Assembly: GCA_963930775.1 (NCBI GenBank)
Contig: OZ005706.1
Location: 62,001-126,000, forward strand
Direction of reading: 5' to 3'
Length of the DNA stretch: 64,000 nucleotides
DNA from: Cliona cf. orientalis
Lineage: Eukaryota > Porifera > Demospongiae > Clionaida > Clionaidae
Shown here: piece by piece, positions 29,738 through 42,100 of the stretch
Position numbering within the stretch: the first letter of the stretch is position 1
Layout of the letters: every line of letters starts with the position of its first letter
The notes under the pieces: model-generated
What the model was told of the DNA's origin: nothing
Seen by the model: only the letters and a program-made list of their open reading frames with translations
The model's database searches: none
Made by a program: the position numbers and the translations under genes

Positions 29738-30201
29738 ATGGCGGCTGTTGAGCAGTACCAGGAAGAAGTAGAAGAGGTTAGCCAGTCTTACAGAGTATGC
29801 AGTGTACAATAAACTATCTTTTAAAGTCATTTTTATCAAATGGACGCCGTTTTAAAACCTTTCATTGGCGCTCACGTACAGGAAGAAGAGGAGGAAGAGG
29901 CTGTGGACCACCAGGAGGTACTGAGGGAGAAGTGCAGTGAGCTAGCCAAGTGCTCAACCCTCAAGGAGAAGCTGGACACATGTAACGAGAGAGTCTCTGG
30001 GAAGAGCAATACCACAGAAGATTGTTCAGAGGAGCTCTTCGACTTTGTTCACTGCGTTGACCATTGTGTAAGTCTGGCTCGTGGTGTCTTTGTAGCTACA
30101 AGATAATGCTTTCAAAATGTTAATCTTGCCTACACTTCACTCCTGTTCGTTTCTCTTTGCGTTCACAGGTGGCAAAGAATTTATTCCAGAAGCTAAAATA
30201 A
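29738..30201 (+). CDS. UQCRH: Cytochrome bc1 complex subunit 6 (hinge protein)
   Basis: Acidic hinge subunit of respiratory complex III in the mitochondrial intermembrane space, which helps cytochrome c docking. Exons 29738-29776, 29882-30067 and 30169-30201. The start peptide MAAVEQYQEEVEE splices into a poly-Glu run, typical of the family. Then come EVLREKCSELAKC, EKLDTCNERVSGK and DCSEELFDFVHCVDHC. Together these give the paired cysteines of a twin-Cx9C-like fold. It ends VAKNLFQKLK, close to human VAHKLFNNLK. A second ATG at 29840 opens the same frame without the first splice (MDAVLKPFIGAHVQ). I prefer 29738 because it carries a YY1-type ATGGCGGC and the conserved promoter spacing. Length is about 84 residues. 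Confidence 0.93.
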
Positions 30202-30483
30202 TCTCGACTTCAGACTGTCATGTATGTTGGTCCAGGCAAATAGGCAACTATTGTAGGCAATCTGTAACATACTAGGGAGGCTCGTCTATCCAATTGTGTC
30301 ATTATTTGTGTGTGGATATGTAGGGTAAAATGCTGTTCTATTTATTCTCATTTATTGTGAAAAATGATAATACACTGGTATATTATAGTTTGCTGTATAG
30401 AGAAGTGAGGTATGCAGAGAATGGAGTAAATTAAGCTTGGAGAGGAGAAATGATACAACAAAGAGTTGGTGAAATTAGTTCAT

Positions 30484-31197
30484 TTAGTAGTAGTACACAC
30501 CAAACACTGCAGCCACACAGAATAGACTGTCCTGGAGGGAAGGAGGAGAAAATGGCTCATAACTTGAAACATCACTCTATTATGTTATTATAGTTACATT
30601 CATAAAGTGGTCCTGTGCGTAGTTATCAGTATCAGAATCCCAGAAACACCGACAGCCCATCCTGCAGCAACCAGTACAGCAGATACCATGATCAAAGGAT
30701 GTGTCATGTTTGATAGATTTGAGCACGTACGCTGGTATAATTATTATGCTACATATACATCAAAATTACGACTTACTTGACTCCCTCTCCCCTCAGTTCT
30801 CCAATCACTACTTGAACAACAAATTTATAACGTTCAAGTTTCAGCTCTAAAACAATAATAATTTCGATCTTGACGCACAATTGCACGATGTATGATTATT
30901 TACCCTTGAGGTTAGCCTGCAGCATCTGACTGATGTCCTTGCTCCACTGCTTAGCCTCCTCTGCGCTGTACTGCTTGTCAGCTAGAGTCTCTTTGAGCAC
31001 CTTACCCACCATCTCGTTCACCAGGGAGGGACGAAATCTGCCGAGGCAACAGCCGTAACCATGGGATACCAAACAACAAAAGAAAAATGCATGAAAATAC
31101 CAGCTATGAACGAGAACTTACGAATCATATCTCCATTAACTTACTTTTTCTCAAATTTGGGTCGAATTGTATACGTACTTGGCCCCTCATCCTCCAT
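30484..31197 (-). CDS. DYNLT2B: Tctex1-domain dynein light chain, DYNLT2B (TCTEX1D2) type
   Basis: Light chain of cytoplasmic dynein-2, needed for retrograde intraflagellar transport in cilia. Five short exons. MEDEGPSTYTIRPKFEKK is followed by FRPSLVNEMVGKVLKETLA, KQWSKDISQMLQANLK, LERYKFVVQVVIGELRGEG, GCRCFWDSDTDNYAQDHFMN and DSLFCVAAVFGVYYY. The last three segments match human TCTEX1D2 almost position by position. Length is about 130 residues, close to the human protein (142). The ATG at 31197 lies 53 bases from the shared AAATAATG element, and the gene is head to head with NDUFA1. Confidence 0.92.
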
Positions 31198-31299
31198 TCT
31201 TGTCAGGTCTGGTCGAGAAGTTGACCACGCCTCCTAGAACGTTTATTCCAAATAATGCGCATCAAAGAAGGTCAAAGTTGATGTTTTGTGAGAGGAGCG
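31198..31299. promoter_or_regulatory. 102-base divergent promoter DYNLT2B / NDUFA1
   Basis: Contains AAATAATGCGCATCAA (31250-31265), again exactly 34 bases before the + strand ATG. Right after it comes AAGGTCAAAGTTGA (about 31268-31281), which resembles a nuclear-receptor DR1 or ERR-type site. ERR factors drive respiratory genes in other animals, so this fits NDUFA1, but it is inference. Confidence 0.6.
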
Positions 31300-31654
31300 A
31301 TGTGGATTGAAGCTCTGCCGCCGTTTATCATCATCGCGGGGTGTATTACCGTGACTGGGATTGGTCTCGGCATCGTAGACAGATGGGCACACAGAGGAAA
31401 GGTGAGATTAGAGGCAGGAATATGTTTGTTGTGTTGTGTTGGTGTACTTTAATTGGAGTAATCATCCTTGCGCTTTCAGCCTCGTCGATTTGGGCTGGAC
31501 GACTGGGACAAGCAAATGATGAGAAGAGATAAGCGCATCACTGGCTCTGAAGATATACAAAAAGTAAGTTGGAAACCTCGTCATTGACCAATTTTAGTTA
31601 TATAAACGATGTGCTTGAGGTATACTGTTCTATTGCATTCTACAGTCATTTTAG
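31300..31654 (+). CDS. NDUFA1: NADH dehydrogenase 1 alpha subcomplex subunit 1 (MWFE)
   Basis: Small membrane subunit needed for assembly of respiratory complex I in the inner mitochondrial membrane. Exons 31300-31401, 31480-31563 and 31646-31654 give 64 residues (human has 70). It begins MWIEALPPFIIIAGCITVTG, matching the family's MWFE start and its single membrane helix, which also serves as import signal. FGLDDWDKQMMRRDKRITG follows, where human has FGYHWSLMERDRRISG. The last exon codes only Ser-Phe and the stop. No competing start exists. Confidence 0.9.
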
Positions 31655-31941
31655 ATGAAGAAGCTGCATGGAGCAGCTAGTGATGCAAGCTATACTACAG
31701 AGACTCACCTAGCAACAAGACACCATCAGAATGAAATGTTTGTGTGTGCTTATGACATTGTATGTTGTTATAAATTATTATTATTAAATTGTCACAACTT
31801 GCTTAAGATTAAAACCACAATATAAATAGTCGGGAGAGAACCAGAAATTTATAAACACTCACAGCATAATAATTATACTGATCTACTAACGGAAGAGTTG
31901 GTGCAAATTATCCTAAAAACCTCCTACAGTGACTAGTAGTG

Positions 31942-34900
31942 CTATAGAGAAGACTCGTCTGATAGAACGTTTGTCAAATGAAGATAGTTGCCTTTACCCT
32001 CTCTGTCTGAGCCCAAACCAAGGTCACCCTGGAGGAGAGAAATATTATGTCCATATAATATACAATGTGAAGACTTTAAATCATAGGAAATTGGCAGACT
32101 AAATCATGCTTGGAGGCAAACGAAAAATTAAGTCTGGTTTGGAGGCCAAACTGCCAACTTTATTGGCCATAGACACTTCTGCCTATGTCAACTAGCTTGG
32201 ATAGCAGCAAAACCTCTTCTCTCTGGCACTAACACCAGTTGTACATTATGTATGTACCTCGTCTGTGTCTCCCATCTCCTCATCGAGGTCCGGCTCCCTG
32301 TCCCGGAACGAGATCACCTGATCCTCTTCGTCAAATTCCTCCTCCGAAGAAAACTCGAGCGACTCTCGTTCTTCCTCATCACTCTCCTCCTCACTGAGCA
32401 GCTGCTCTCTAGGCTTACACTTACTGCACATGGGCAGACAGAAGCCAGGGCAGCAGCGAGACAGGTCTGTGACCGGACGCCCATGATGGGTGAAGATTGG
32501 AATCAAGAAACTAGAGGGAGAGATGGATAATTATGAAAATTAATAATTTTTATTTAGCTCACTCTTTGTCAAATTTGGTGAATTTTGATATGAGCCAGTT
32601 CCCCTTCCTCTTGTCGTATGGAATAACCTGCCCCTGTAGAAAAGAAAGAGAAATATTATAGAATCATCCACAATGATTAACCTAACATACATCTTCATGA
32701 ATTCCACCAATGTCATCTCCAACACCAACTCTGAGAGTGAGAGAGAGAGGGGGGGGGAAGAGATGGCATCATTAAAGCATCATAATTCACTTAGTCTTAC
32801 TGTATCTTGAGACACTGCAGAGCCAGGGTGGTCAAGCTGCCGCACACCAGCACGGTTGCTATGACAATGCAGAGTGTTGTGGTGAAGATGAGCTGCCTCT
32901 CTGGCGTCTGAGTGTTTCTGATGGCCAGGGCGAAGGCGATAGCTCCCCTCAGACCTGCAAAAACTAGCATGTGCTGGAAACGGAAGCTAATCTTCTTCGA
33001 TCGTCCGAGATTGAGAATAAACGAGAGAATGTAGATATTCACCAAACGGCCGGCCAATATAGCAACCTAGCACCAGGGAAGGTTAAGGACTTTTTATCAT
33101 CACAACCATGGCGCATAAAGACTCTCTACTTCAAAGAAATAGAGAGAAATTTGCACATTATTGTCAAACTCTGCAGCCTTTGTAGCTTCAAAGGAGCCAC
33201 CAATTCACACTATAACACCACCTAAGTAAGTCTGGAGGCTACTCTACACATTAGTTCTCTCTTAAAAATAATAATTGTGCGTGTGAGTGCGAGATACACT
33301 CTTGGTGTGTATGCTTATATGCAAAGATTTTATGGACTTACACACACACACACATTTCGTTTCAGACTGAATTAATTTTGTTATCTCAGGTCAATGAAAA
33401 TTAGGATACGAATGAGAACAGAATGAAGCCAGGCACCCACTGGTGGTTGCCATAGATGAAGAGGGAGAGACCCATGTACGAGAAGACGAAATTCTCGGCG
33501 AGGAAGTTGATTAGCTCAAAGGCCTCCTTGGTTCTCCTCCTTGACTCCAGGGACAGGTTGATATAGGTGTAGTAAGACTGCATTATACCACAGAACAGCA
33601 CCGCCACAATACCTGGGGGAGGAAGGAGGAAGGAGTGGGGGCGATGTCATGTCAGTCAGGAACTCAAATTGGATACTATGTGAATGTTGAGCACAGAAAA
33701 TGAATGTTGAAGTCATGATCGTGCACAATGTATTTAAGAATTCACAATGTTGGCTCACTGTTTCACATCCTCCATCCTCTATTATCTATGATCAACATAC
33801 TACATACCTGTGAGTTGTGCCAGCTCAGCAAGAATGAACGTGGAGTAAGACATGAGAACAAACATGGACGTCTCCATAAGAGGATAGTCTCGAAGCTTAG
33901 AGAACTTCATCAGCTATAAAAACAGAGAGAGAATGAAAATCTTATTAGACTAATGTTTCTGCTGGAAAATTGGCAGCAGTTGAGGCTGGGGGTTCACCAA
34001 TCCCGCCAAATTTCAAATCTCTAAAATATCACATTTTTAGTAGTAGCTCACCAGAGCTGTTAGCAGCCCCATAGCACAGCCAAGGAGGAAAGAACCAAGA
34101 AATATACCACAGAAACTAGCGATGGATATGAGAAGAGAGGGAACAGTGAACTTAAATCCAGGGACAGTGTACACATCAACAGATCTGTGACGCCAAAAGA
34201 GAGAGAGCGAAAAAGAGAGAGAGAGAGAGGTTAGTGAGGGGGAGTGATATAGGAGGAGGGGGACAGCTGACCTGAAAAGCACAAGTGCCACAGCATCATT
34301 CATCACACTCTCACCAAACACAAGAGAGAAGATGTCATGATCAACATGAAGATCATGGAAGATGGCCAAAACAGTCACTATTACAAAGAAAGATAACTTG
34401 GTAGATATCAAAAGAGTTAGCAAGCTGTCTTACCAGGATCAGTGGCAGAGATGAGGCTGCCAAAGAGAAGAGAAGGAATGGCTGACTTTGTGAATCCATC
34501 AGGAATAGGATGACCAGTTGCATTGGCGAACCACGAGTCAACTGTCTCTGCTCCACTGATGGAGTAGCCATACATCAGAAGACTACAGGGGAAGGTGGAG
34601 GAGGTATTAATATGCATACTCATTCATCCATAAGGGGACTTACCCAATGATAACACACGAGATTAGAGTACCAGCAAAGGCATAGAGAAGCAGGGATCCA
34701 AGATTTCTGAAGAAATGTCTCTAAATAATTGTAGCAGAATGAATTTATGTGGTAATAATAGAAATAATGAAGATACCTTCTTGAGACTGTAACCAGCATA
34801 GAAGATGATGGGAGGGAGAAGGGCAAAGAAGAACAGCTCTGGATCAAACAGCAGCTGCAGGCACACAGAGAGAGGAGTCAATAATGTGACAATATGAAAA

Positions 34901-35781
34901 TAAACCTCGCCACTGTAGCCATGAGTGGACGTGCAAACTGTCTGGGAGCACAAATCATCGAGGAAGGCTGGCGGGGATAAATATTATGTACAAAGGCCCC
35001 AGCTGCAGAGAGAATACAACGCCCCCTCTGTTAATTAGAAACTCACCGTCTCTCTGATATAGTTTCCCTCCTGATCTCGAAATGCCTTCCCATCGACGGT
35101 GCAGAAGAAGCTGTCTCCATCGCCAGTCCTAGCGTTGTATGAAGATATTTGGATAATCTCATTTATCTCTAGCACATGGCCTTCAGCACATTCAGCAACA
35201 TCCTCTGCAACATTTCTGACTGGCTTTGAGAAGATGAACTCGACAGAGGAATCCGTGCACAGGAAGGAGCTCGATAGGCCAAAGCGAAGAACGACGCCAA
35301 TAACTACTCCTGCATGTCCACAGAGTTAGAGAGAGAGAGAGAGAGAAAGAGAAAGAGAATGAAAGTAGTTATGTGTGATTGTACATGTAAAATATCTTTA
35401 TAATTACTTAAAAGCATACGCACCATATAAAAGTGCCAACCCTGTCTCGTGGAATACTCTGAATCGAAACGCCTTGAAGGCCCACACTGTCATGATTGTG
35501 AGAAACAGCAGCAGTAAGATGAGCAGAATAGCAATGCTGTCACAAGTATGAATGGTCTCTGCGCGCTCATCGGTGACGTCCAGGGTCACCTCGGGAAACG
35601 AAAACGCTTTCGTCAAATTCACAGTCTGGTTGATATAGCTCAGTAGCGTTTCAGGGTCAGTACGTTCGGTGCTCGTGTAGTTGTCGTTAACGAGGAATTC
35701 ACCGATCGCCGAGGCATCGATCGGGTCGATATGGAGTGCGGAGTAGCATACCTCCATCGACGAGTTAGCCGCGTCCTCCAT
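31942..35781 (-). CDS. SLC9A6: Sodium/proton exchanger of the endosomal NHE6/7/9 type
   Basis: Multi-pass cation/proton antiporter that alkalinises endosomes. About 14 exons. A lumenal N-terminus ([18 protein letters not shown], with several NxT/S sites) is followed by TM segments such as [17 protein letters not shown]. The family signature [18 protein letters not shown] with RHFFRNLGS is typical of NHE6/7/9. The transport core includes [18 protein letters not shown] and [17 protein letters not shown] (ND motif), then [20 protein letters not shown] and [19 protein letters not shown] cysteine-rich and acidic cytosolic tail ends VLSDESSL. The next codon upstream in frame is GTG, so ATG 35781 is the start. 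Human members have about 650-720 residues and this model is similar. Which vertebrate paralogue is closest cannot be decided by eye. Confidence 0.93.
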
Positions 35782-36189
35782 CACTGCTGGCAGTCAGAGG
35801 AGTAGAGTGGAAGAGACAGACAGAGAGGGAGGGCAGGCCTGGGATTACGGCAGGAGCACGGGATCGGAGAACGTACAAGGAAATATGTTGACAATACTTC
35901 CCTGGCACTTTGCAAGATTTAAGCTTCGATCGAAGGAGACTGAGGATGGAGAGATATGCAGGGCCAAGGGGTCGCTTTTCTAGTCCAGGTACAGCATCAA
36001 TGTCACATGACAGCATTACATCATCATAAACTGTTGCTGTGGAGACAGTTGATGAGATTAGAAGGAAGGCTAAAGATATTGAATCGAAACAGCTTTCCCG
36101 ATCCAAGATCGTATCATAAAGATGCCCTTTTGATGTTTTTCTTGATACGTTCCCATTGCTTCGTCTCAGGTGCCGAAAAGTGAAGAAAA
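35782..36189. promoter_or_regulatory. Divergent intergenic region SLC9A6-type / LRR gene
   Basis: About 408 bases between start codons. The strongest landmark, AAATAATGCGCACCAA (36216-36231), falls just inside the annotated LRR frame rather than upstream of it. If that motif marks transcription start, the LRR start codon may need revision. No other gene is seen. Confidence 0.45.
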
Positions 36190-38378
36190 ATGCAGAGAAC
36201 GGCTGATGATACTCCAAATAATGCGCACCAACAATCATCTGTTCCTCTATTGAGGCGGCCCAGGGCGCCCAAACCGATCAAGATTGAACCAGAAAAATCG
36301 AAAAAGATCTCTCCACTTAAAAATGATCTCTACGACGATGAAGGAGCATGGAATCCTGATGATCTAAGCTACCTTGAGTTCGAAGAACCAGATGACAGAT
36401 CAAACTTTGTCATCCACTCCCTTTACCCGAGGGGGCCAGCGTTCTTCCCCCCAGGACATATTCTTCACTCCCACGACACCGCAGGGGGTAGATTAGCTGA
36501 GCCCCTGGCAATCATTGAAGAGGACCCTGACATGCATAACCTTCATGCATGGTTGCCCCCTCGACCAGTCATAAGGACATCGCAGTCTGCCATAATGATA
36601 TCTCGACAGAACTACAAGAAGCTGACCGGGTGGTTCGCAACACACGTGCCGACACAGGAGAACCTAAATAAGGTGAACTTTGACCTGGAGGCTGGGACTC
36701 CGCCCACCAGGAAACCAGCACAGCAAGCCATCATTGGTATTAACAATAAAAAAAATTTTGGATAAAAAATTTAATAATGTACCGGTACTGTAGAGTTCAG
36801 AGTGCTGCTTGATGAAATATTGTGTACGGGAAGTGCCGATTCCATGGAGATGAATGGGGAGGAGGAGCTCAATAGATGGCCAACGCCCACTCCTGATGAT
36901 ATGCTATTCCGTAGCACCACTTCAAGATTCTTCTGCGGCCAGGGAAGATGTGACTCACCTTTCGGTAAGAATCTTTAAAAAAAAATAAAAATTATATAAG
37001 AGGGGAGTACAGCCGGTATCTATTCTAATAACACATGCCCCTGTAATTATTGTACATACTTAGATGCGAGTCATCAGCCACTGATTGACCCCAGTGAGGT
37101 TGCTGTGATCGAGAGCATGGCAGAAGGGGGTACTCAGCTCAGCTTCAAAGCACACTTCATATCTCAGCTACCCGACCTTCAACCTCTCTCACACACACTC
37201 ACTCACCTGAACCTTTCCTTCAATAACTTCACAGTGAGTTGATCAGTGTAGCAACGTTCACAGAACCAGACCACTAGCAGCTCTCTCTCTACTGCAGGTG
37301 TTTCCCGTTGAAGTACTTCAACTCCAAGAGCTGCTCTGCCTCAGAATGAGAAATAATCCACTGAAAGAGATTCCTCAAGGTACACATCGTACAAATCCCT
37401 CTCCATCTCTCACCAGACGATAATTCGTCATGTTTCATCCATCCACTTCACTTCTGCAGGAATCCAGTCGCTGTCCAAGCTAAAGGTTCTCTGTATATCG
37501 TTCAGTTTGCTCTCTGACCTTCCCCCAGGGTGAGCCATGTCATATCCATATCCCATGATTATGATATTATTGTTTTGCTTTAGGTTGTTTGAGCTTGTGT
37601 CTCTGGTGGACCTTGACCTCTCCTATAATTCCCTCCACTACCTCTCCAGGGACATTGCTAAGCTAGTGTAAGCCAAGTAATTACCAATTATTTTCCATTT
37701 CAAAACTGTTTTTCATAAGTGGTTATTTCACAAGTCCATCCCTGGCACAAAACAATTATTTTTCCCCCTCATTGCTGTATTTGCAGGTCATTGCGTAAGC
37801 TGAACGTTGAGGGTAACCAGTTGAGTGGTCTTCCTTACCCTGCTGCACACAGCCTCCCCCTCTCCCAGCTACTCATCGGTGACAATCTCACACACCCTCT
37901 CCTCTGGAGGGACAACACTAGAAACCAGCCCCAGGTATATAGAAGAGAAGAAATCCACGTTAAAGGCATAAAATTGATAGTGATTTTATGTGTGCGCAGG
38001 CTTTGCTTGATTTGTGCTGTGTTGCCATGGAAACTCACAAGCTCCACCCACAACTACTGCCCGATATGGCTATGGAATGCATGTCCAGGTATAGGCTCAA
38101 GTGTACATCACCCTATTAATTATTGCTTAATTTAATATTATAGGAGGAAGAATGGTATGTGTGACCAGTGTGGAGGTGTGGTCTATGGGGCGGAGCTAAG
38201 AGTGATTCGCTCAATAAGCCACACCCACTTCGGCGTAAAGAACCTGCCGTTCATTTTCATCGTCTGTAGTCCAGTGTGTTGGAGGGAGGCAAAGCATCGA
38301 GAGAACTTTGACCTTTCAAACACCTCTTCATGTCAAAATTTAATGATCAAAAACTTGACTATTAATAATAGTAATTGA
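36190..38378 (+). CDS. Leucine-rich repeat protein with C-terminal Cys motif
   Basis: A long disordered N-terminal exon (MQRTADDTPNNAHQQSS, then LLRRPRAPKPIKIEPEKSKK) is followed by about seven short exons. These code LRRs: LTHLNLSFNNFTVFPVEVLQ, LLCLRMRNNPLKEIPQGIQS, LVDLDLSYNSLHYLSRDIAK and LRKLNVEGNQLSGLPYPA. A small Cys-containing end domain has MCDQCGGVVYGAELRVIRSI and PFIFIVCSPVCW, a pattern seen after LRRs in several intracellular LRR proteins (LRRC family). The architecture and the Pro/Lys-rich start vaguely recall LRRC63, but I cannot confirm this, so no symbol is given. No signal peptide or membrane helix is seen, so it is probably cytoplasmic. The start codon is uncertain because a promoter-like motif overlaps it. 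Confidence 0.75.
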
Positions 38379-38876
38379 ACAATGACTGACTATGTAAACA
38401 TGTGATTTTAATAATAATAATAATTAATAACAATAACGAATAGGAGTGATGGTGTGATTTCCCCAATGCAATGAGAATAGGAGCACGTACAAATATTGTA
38501 CAATTTTTAAGTAAATCACACGTGCGGTCATGATCAATCAGGGTAATAGTCTGTGTGAGGTACAATGGGTGTAGAGTGAGTCATGTTTTAAAATGCACAC
38601 ACGGCTAAAAACAACTCCACGAACTGCAAACAAAAACACTCAATTTTTATAGCGACCAATCAGGAGCTAGACAACCATTACGTACTGTAGACAATATTAT
38701 AGCCACCATTGGCAAATGGTAGGTAGAACCATAGTCACATTAAAAAGTTACGCAGAGCCATTGCCATGGGTGCAAGGCAAGAGGCAGAGATGTGATGACT
38801 GAGAGGATGAGAGAGATAGAGAGACGAGAGGGATAATTGACAAAATGATAGGGGCCAGGGGGGATGACTGAAAATT
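38379..38876. other. Tail-to-tail intergenic region LRR gene / Shark
   Basis: About 500 bases, AT-rich, holding both 3' UTRs. A TAA/TAATTAA-type low-complexity tract lies at about 38410-38440. No gene is seen. Confidence 0.5.
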
Positions 38877-39096
38877 TCACAGGTCCCCTGGACACTGATA
38901 GAGGTCCTTGTGTCGAGAGATGTCCCTGTGTTCAGGGTTCTGGCCGAAGGCTTGGTGGAGCTGAACGAATGTTGGTCTGTCCACTGGCTCCAGAGACCAG
39001 CAGGAGAGCATCAGCTGGTAGATACTGTCAGGACAGCCGGGAGGCTGGTCTAAACGATAGTTCATATTCTCAATCAAATCCAGCACCTGAATGAGA

Positions 39097-39176
<80 letters not shown>

Positions 39177-42100
39177 AGAGAGAGAATGAATCAACGGACA
39201 AGGAAAGAATGGTGGAAATTTTCACAGTAATGTACATGACGGGGCTTCAAGCACATGTGCTGGCAGCCGGTGACAGTATTGTGCGAGTGTGTGTGTTTCG
39301 CAGAGTTAGTGTCTAAACTATCATCAACATCTGTCGAAAAAGTACACAGTAGCTAGCAAGCACAGTTAGTTTACCTCTGCTCCGGTCATCTCCCCATATG
39401 GCGGCTCACCATACGAGAACATCTCCCATAAGGTGATGCCATAGCTCCATATGTCACTAGCATGAGAAAATGTACCGTAGTTGATCGATTCTGGGGCATA
39501 CCTGAGAAATAGAAGTCAGGGCAGGAGGAGAGCGGAGTGTTAATAAAATTATTATAACAATGTAAACTTCAGGGGAGGGGAAGGGGAGTAAATTGTCGCC
39601 GTTACTATCTGTTTCTCTCTTACCATTTTACGGGCCACCTGCCGCCTTGAGAAGCTTTATAGTAGTCACTGTTGGCCCCAACTGCTCGGGACAGTCCAAA
39701 GTCGCTGATTTTCACTAACGTTTCCGAGTGTACCAGGATGTTTCTGGCCGCCAGGTCACGATGGACAAACCGCTTATTCTCCAGGTACATCATCCCCGAG
39801 GCTATCTCGGCAGCCCATAATTTAAGTGTGGTAATTGAGGGGCGGGGATAGTGGCCATCGTAGAGATAGTCAATTAGAGCTCCCAGCGGCACCAGCTCTT
39901 GAACCTGATTCAAGGGACAAAAAATTATCCACATCAAATAATCAAACTAAAAATGCAACATAATAATGGGGTATGATGGGACCCCGGTTACAGTCTATTA
40001 ATTAACTAACCAGCATCATGGGTTTTCCCCTCGTTACTCCGATGAGCCTGACGATGCACGGATGATTGAGGGTGACCATGATTCGTGCCTCTCTCATGAA
40101 TTCCTGCTCCCCATGGCCCATTGCATCCACACGGAGAGTCTTCACCGCCACCTCAATCTAGAGAAAGAGGGAAGGAAAGAAAATCACTCAGCCAATCTTT
40201 CACCAAACCGTTCATAAATCACTTCAAACGCTTCTTCCAAGAAGATGAGCTATCATGCACTGACATTATTATTAAAAATTTTTACATGTACGTACAATTT
40301 TTCCATTTGGTTGTTTGTACTTCCCCCTTAGAACTGATCCAAACTCCCCCTGACCCAGTTCGCCCCCCAGAGTGATATTGTCTGCCTTAATTGCCACCAT
40401 TTGGTAGGGGTCCTTCTCCTTATTAGGCGTGTGCAAGGGAGGGGGAGGGGGATATCGTGGAGCCGCAGGACGGCCGTTGAACTGGGAGTTATCCGGTGGA
40501 ATTGATCTTGAGGGGGGAAGAGGGGGAGAGGGGGTCGGGGTGAATGACTGTGATGGTCTGGGGGGCCGTGCGGGGGCCACTGTCTTGGCGAACAGCTGAG
40601 CTCCAGGAGGTGGCTGTATGCATGATAAATAAACCAAAAGTGATCATCATAACAATAGTACATAAAGTTTGTCAATACGGGCACTGCATTTGTTCATTTA
40701 AAGGCCACATAGAAATTTCTACAGAAATCCACAATGATGATGCCTGTAGAGCTACAGCGTACGTACATGTGTACATATCAGATATACATGTATAATAGCC
40801 ACGGAGATGGAATCAAGGCTCAAGTTGCTTACTAAGATCAAGTTACAGAGTAGTGGGCCAGATTGCAGCAGCCATAGTTACCAACTCACCATCTTGCTGG
40901 CGTTGGAGGTCTTACCACCAGACGGGGGGACGGGGAATCGCAGGAGAGTCGGGAGACCATCAGGAAATAACATGTAGTGGTCGATGACGGCACCAAGGGA
41001 GTCAAACAGCGGACCATCATCTATGAAGTACCAAAGATCACCCTGGAAGGGAAGAGAGAGAGTGAGAAAGAGATTATGGATTATACAGTGAGCACACAGA
41101 CAGACGCTCTTTTACCTCGCAGACTATTTCATAGTGGTAGGGCATACTGTTGTAGACCAGGGTAAGGGCATAGTAGCCAGGACGACGGGAGTTGGGCCGG
41201 ACCAGGAACCAACCATCACCTTTTGCTCTCTTCTGGAGCAGAGCAACAGCTCTCTGCATATTATAGTGTAGCACATGTTGCGATAAAGACATTATGCATG
41301 GATATAATCAAGATATTATTATGGGACAGTTATGTTATGTACATGTATAGCTATCTGCAGTGAGAATCATATGTTTGTAGTGTCCACTATCAATTAACGG
41401 GATCGAGAACTTTCCAGAACATGAATGGGCATATCTGATTCAGCACACCAAATAATTACAAGGAACCTGAAAAGGCTTCTTTCAACAACAGCTCCAAAAC
41501 TTCAACAGCCAAAAGCTGAAAACCACACTCCATAATACATATTGTGCAATGAGATGAGATAGCTGATGAAGGCTCATGAGCCAAAAACGTCCTACCATTG
41601 ATGTTAATAATTTCATGCTATGTCAAATGCTCGCTAAATAATTCATTAATCCATAACACATGTTCAGGTATAGCACAGACTAGTGATGAAAGTTGGAGCC
41701 ACTGTAACCACAAGTCTGTCGTAATCTTCCCAAATACAGGCCAATAAAAATAACTTATATACAATATCAAACGATGCAGAGCGTTCCATGTCATCATCAT
41801 GTGCCCAGCGCTTGAGAACTGCAGTGGGGGGTATGTTAGCAACGCTTAGATCCAGTGATGATGTTGTTGCAACAGTTATGATTCCCTCACCGACCGACGG
41901 ACGATTGCTTACACAAATCACTCTTTGACATGTGATATAAAGCAACGAGCTGCACACAAAACATCAGTACAGCCTCTTACTATCGGCACCACAAGACTGC
42001 ACTGTACATGTGCTAACATACATACAAGTACACAACTGTGTCATAATATTATACGCTGATGTTATATTTTTAGCCCTCGTGATAAAAGAGATGGCAACAT

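Noticed and set aside
29840-30106. Alternative UQCRH start MDAVLKPFIGAHVQ
   Set aside because: Possible isoform, but the upstream ATG with splice into 29882 fits the family's poly-Glu N-terminus and the promoter spacing better.
35782-35784. Extra N-terminal codon on the NHE frame
   Set aside because: The codon is GTG, not ATG; start kept at 35781.
38877-39194. N-terminal Leu/Ser repeat on the last Shark exon frame
   Set aside because: Translation of the GA microsatellite in the intron; real exon begins after the acceptor, at [14 protein letters not shown].
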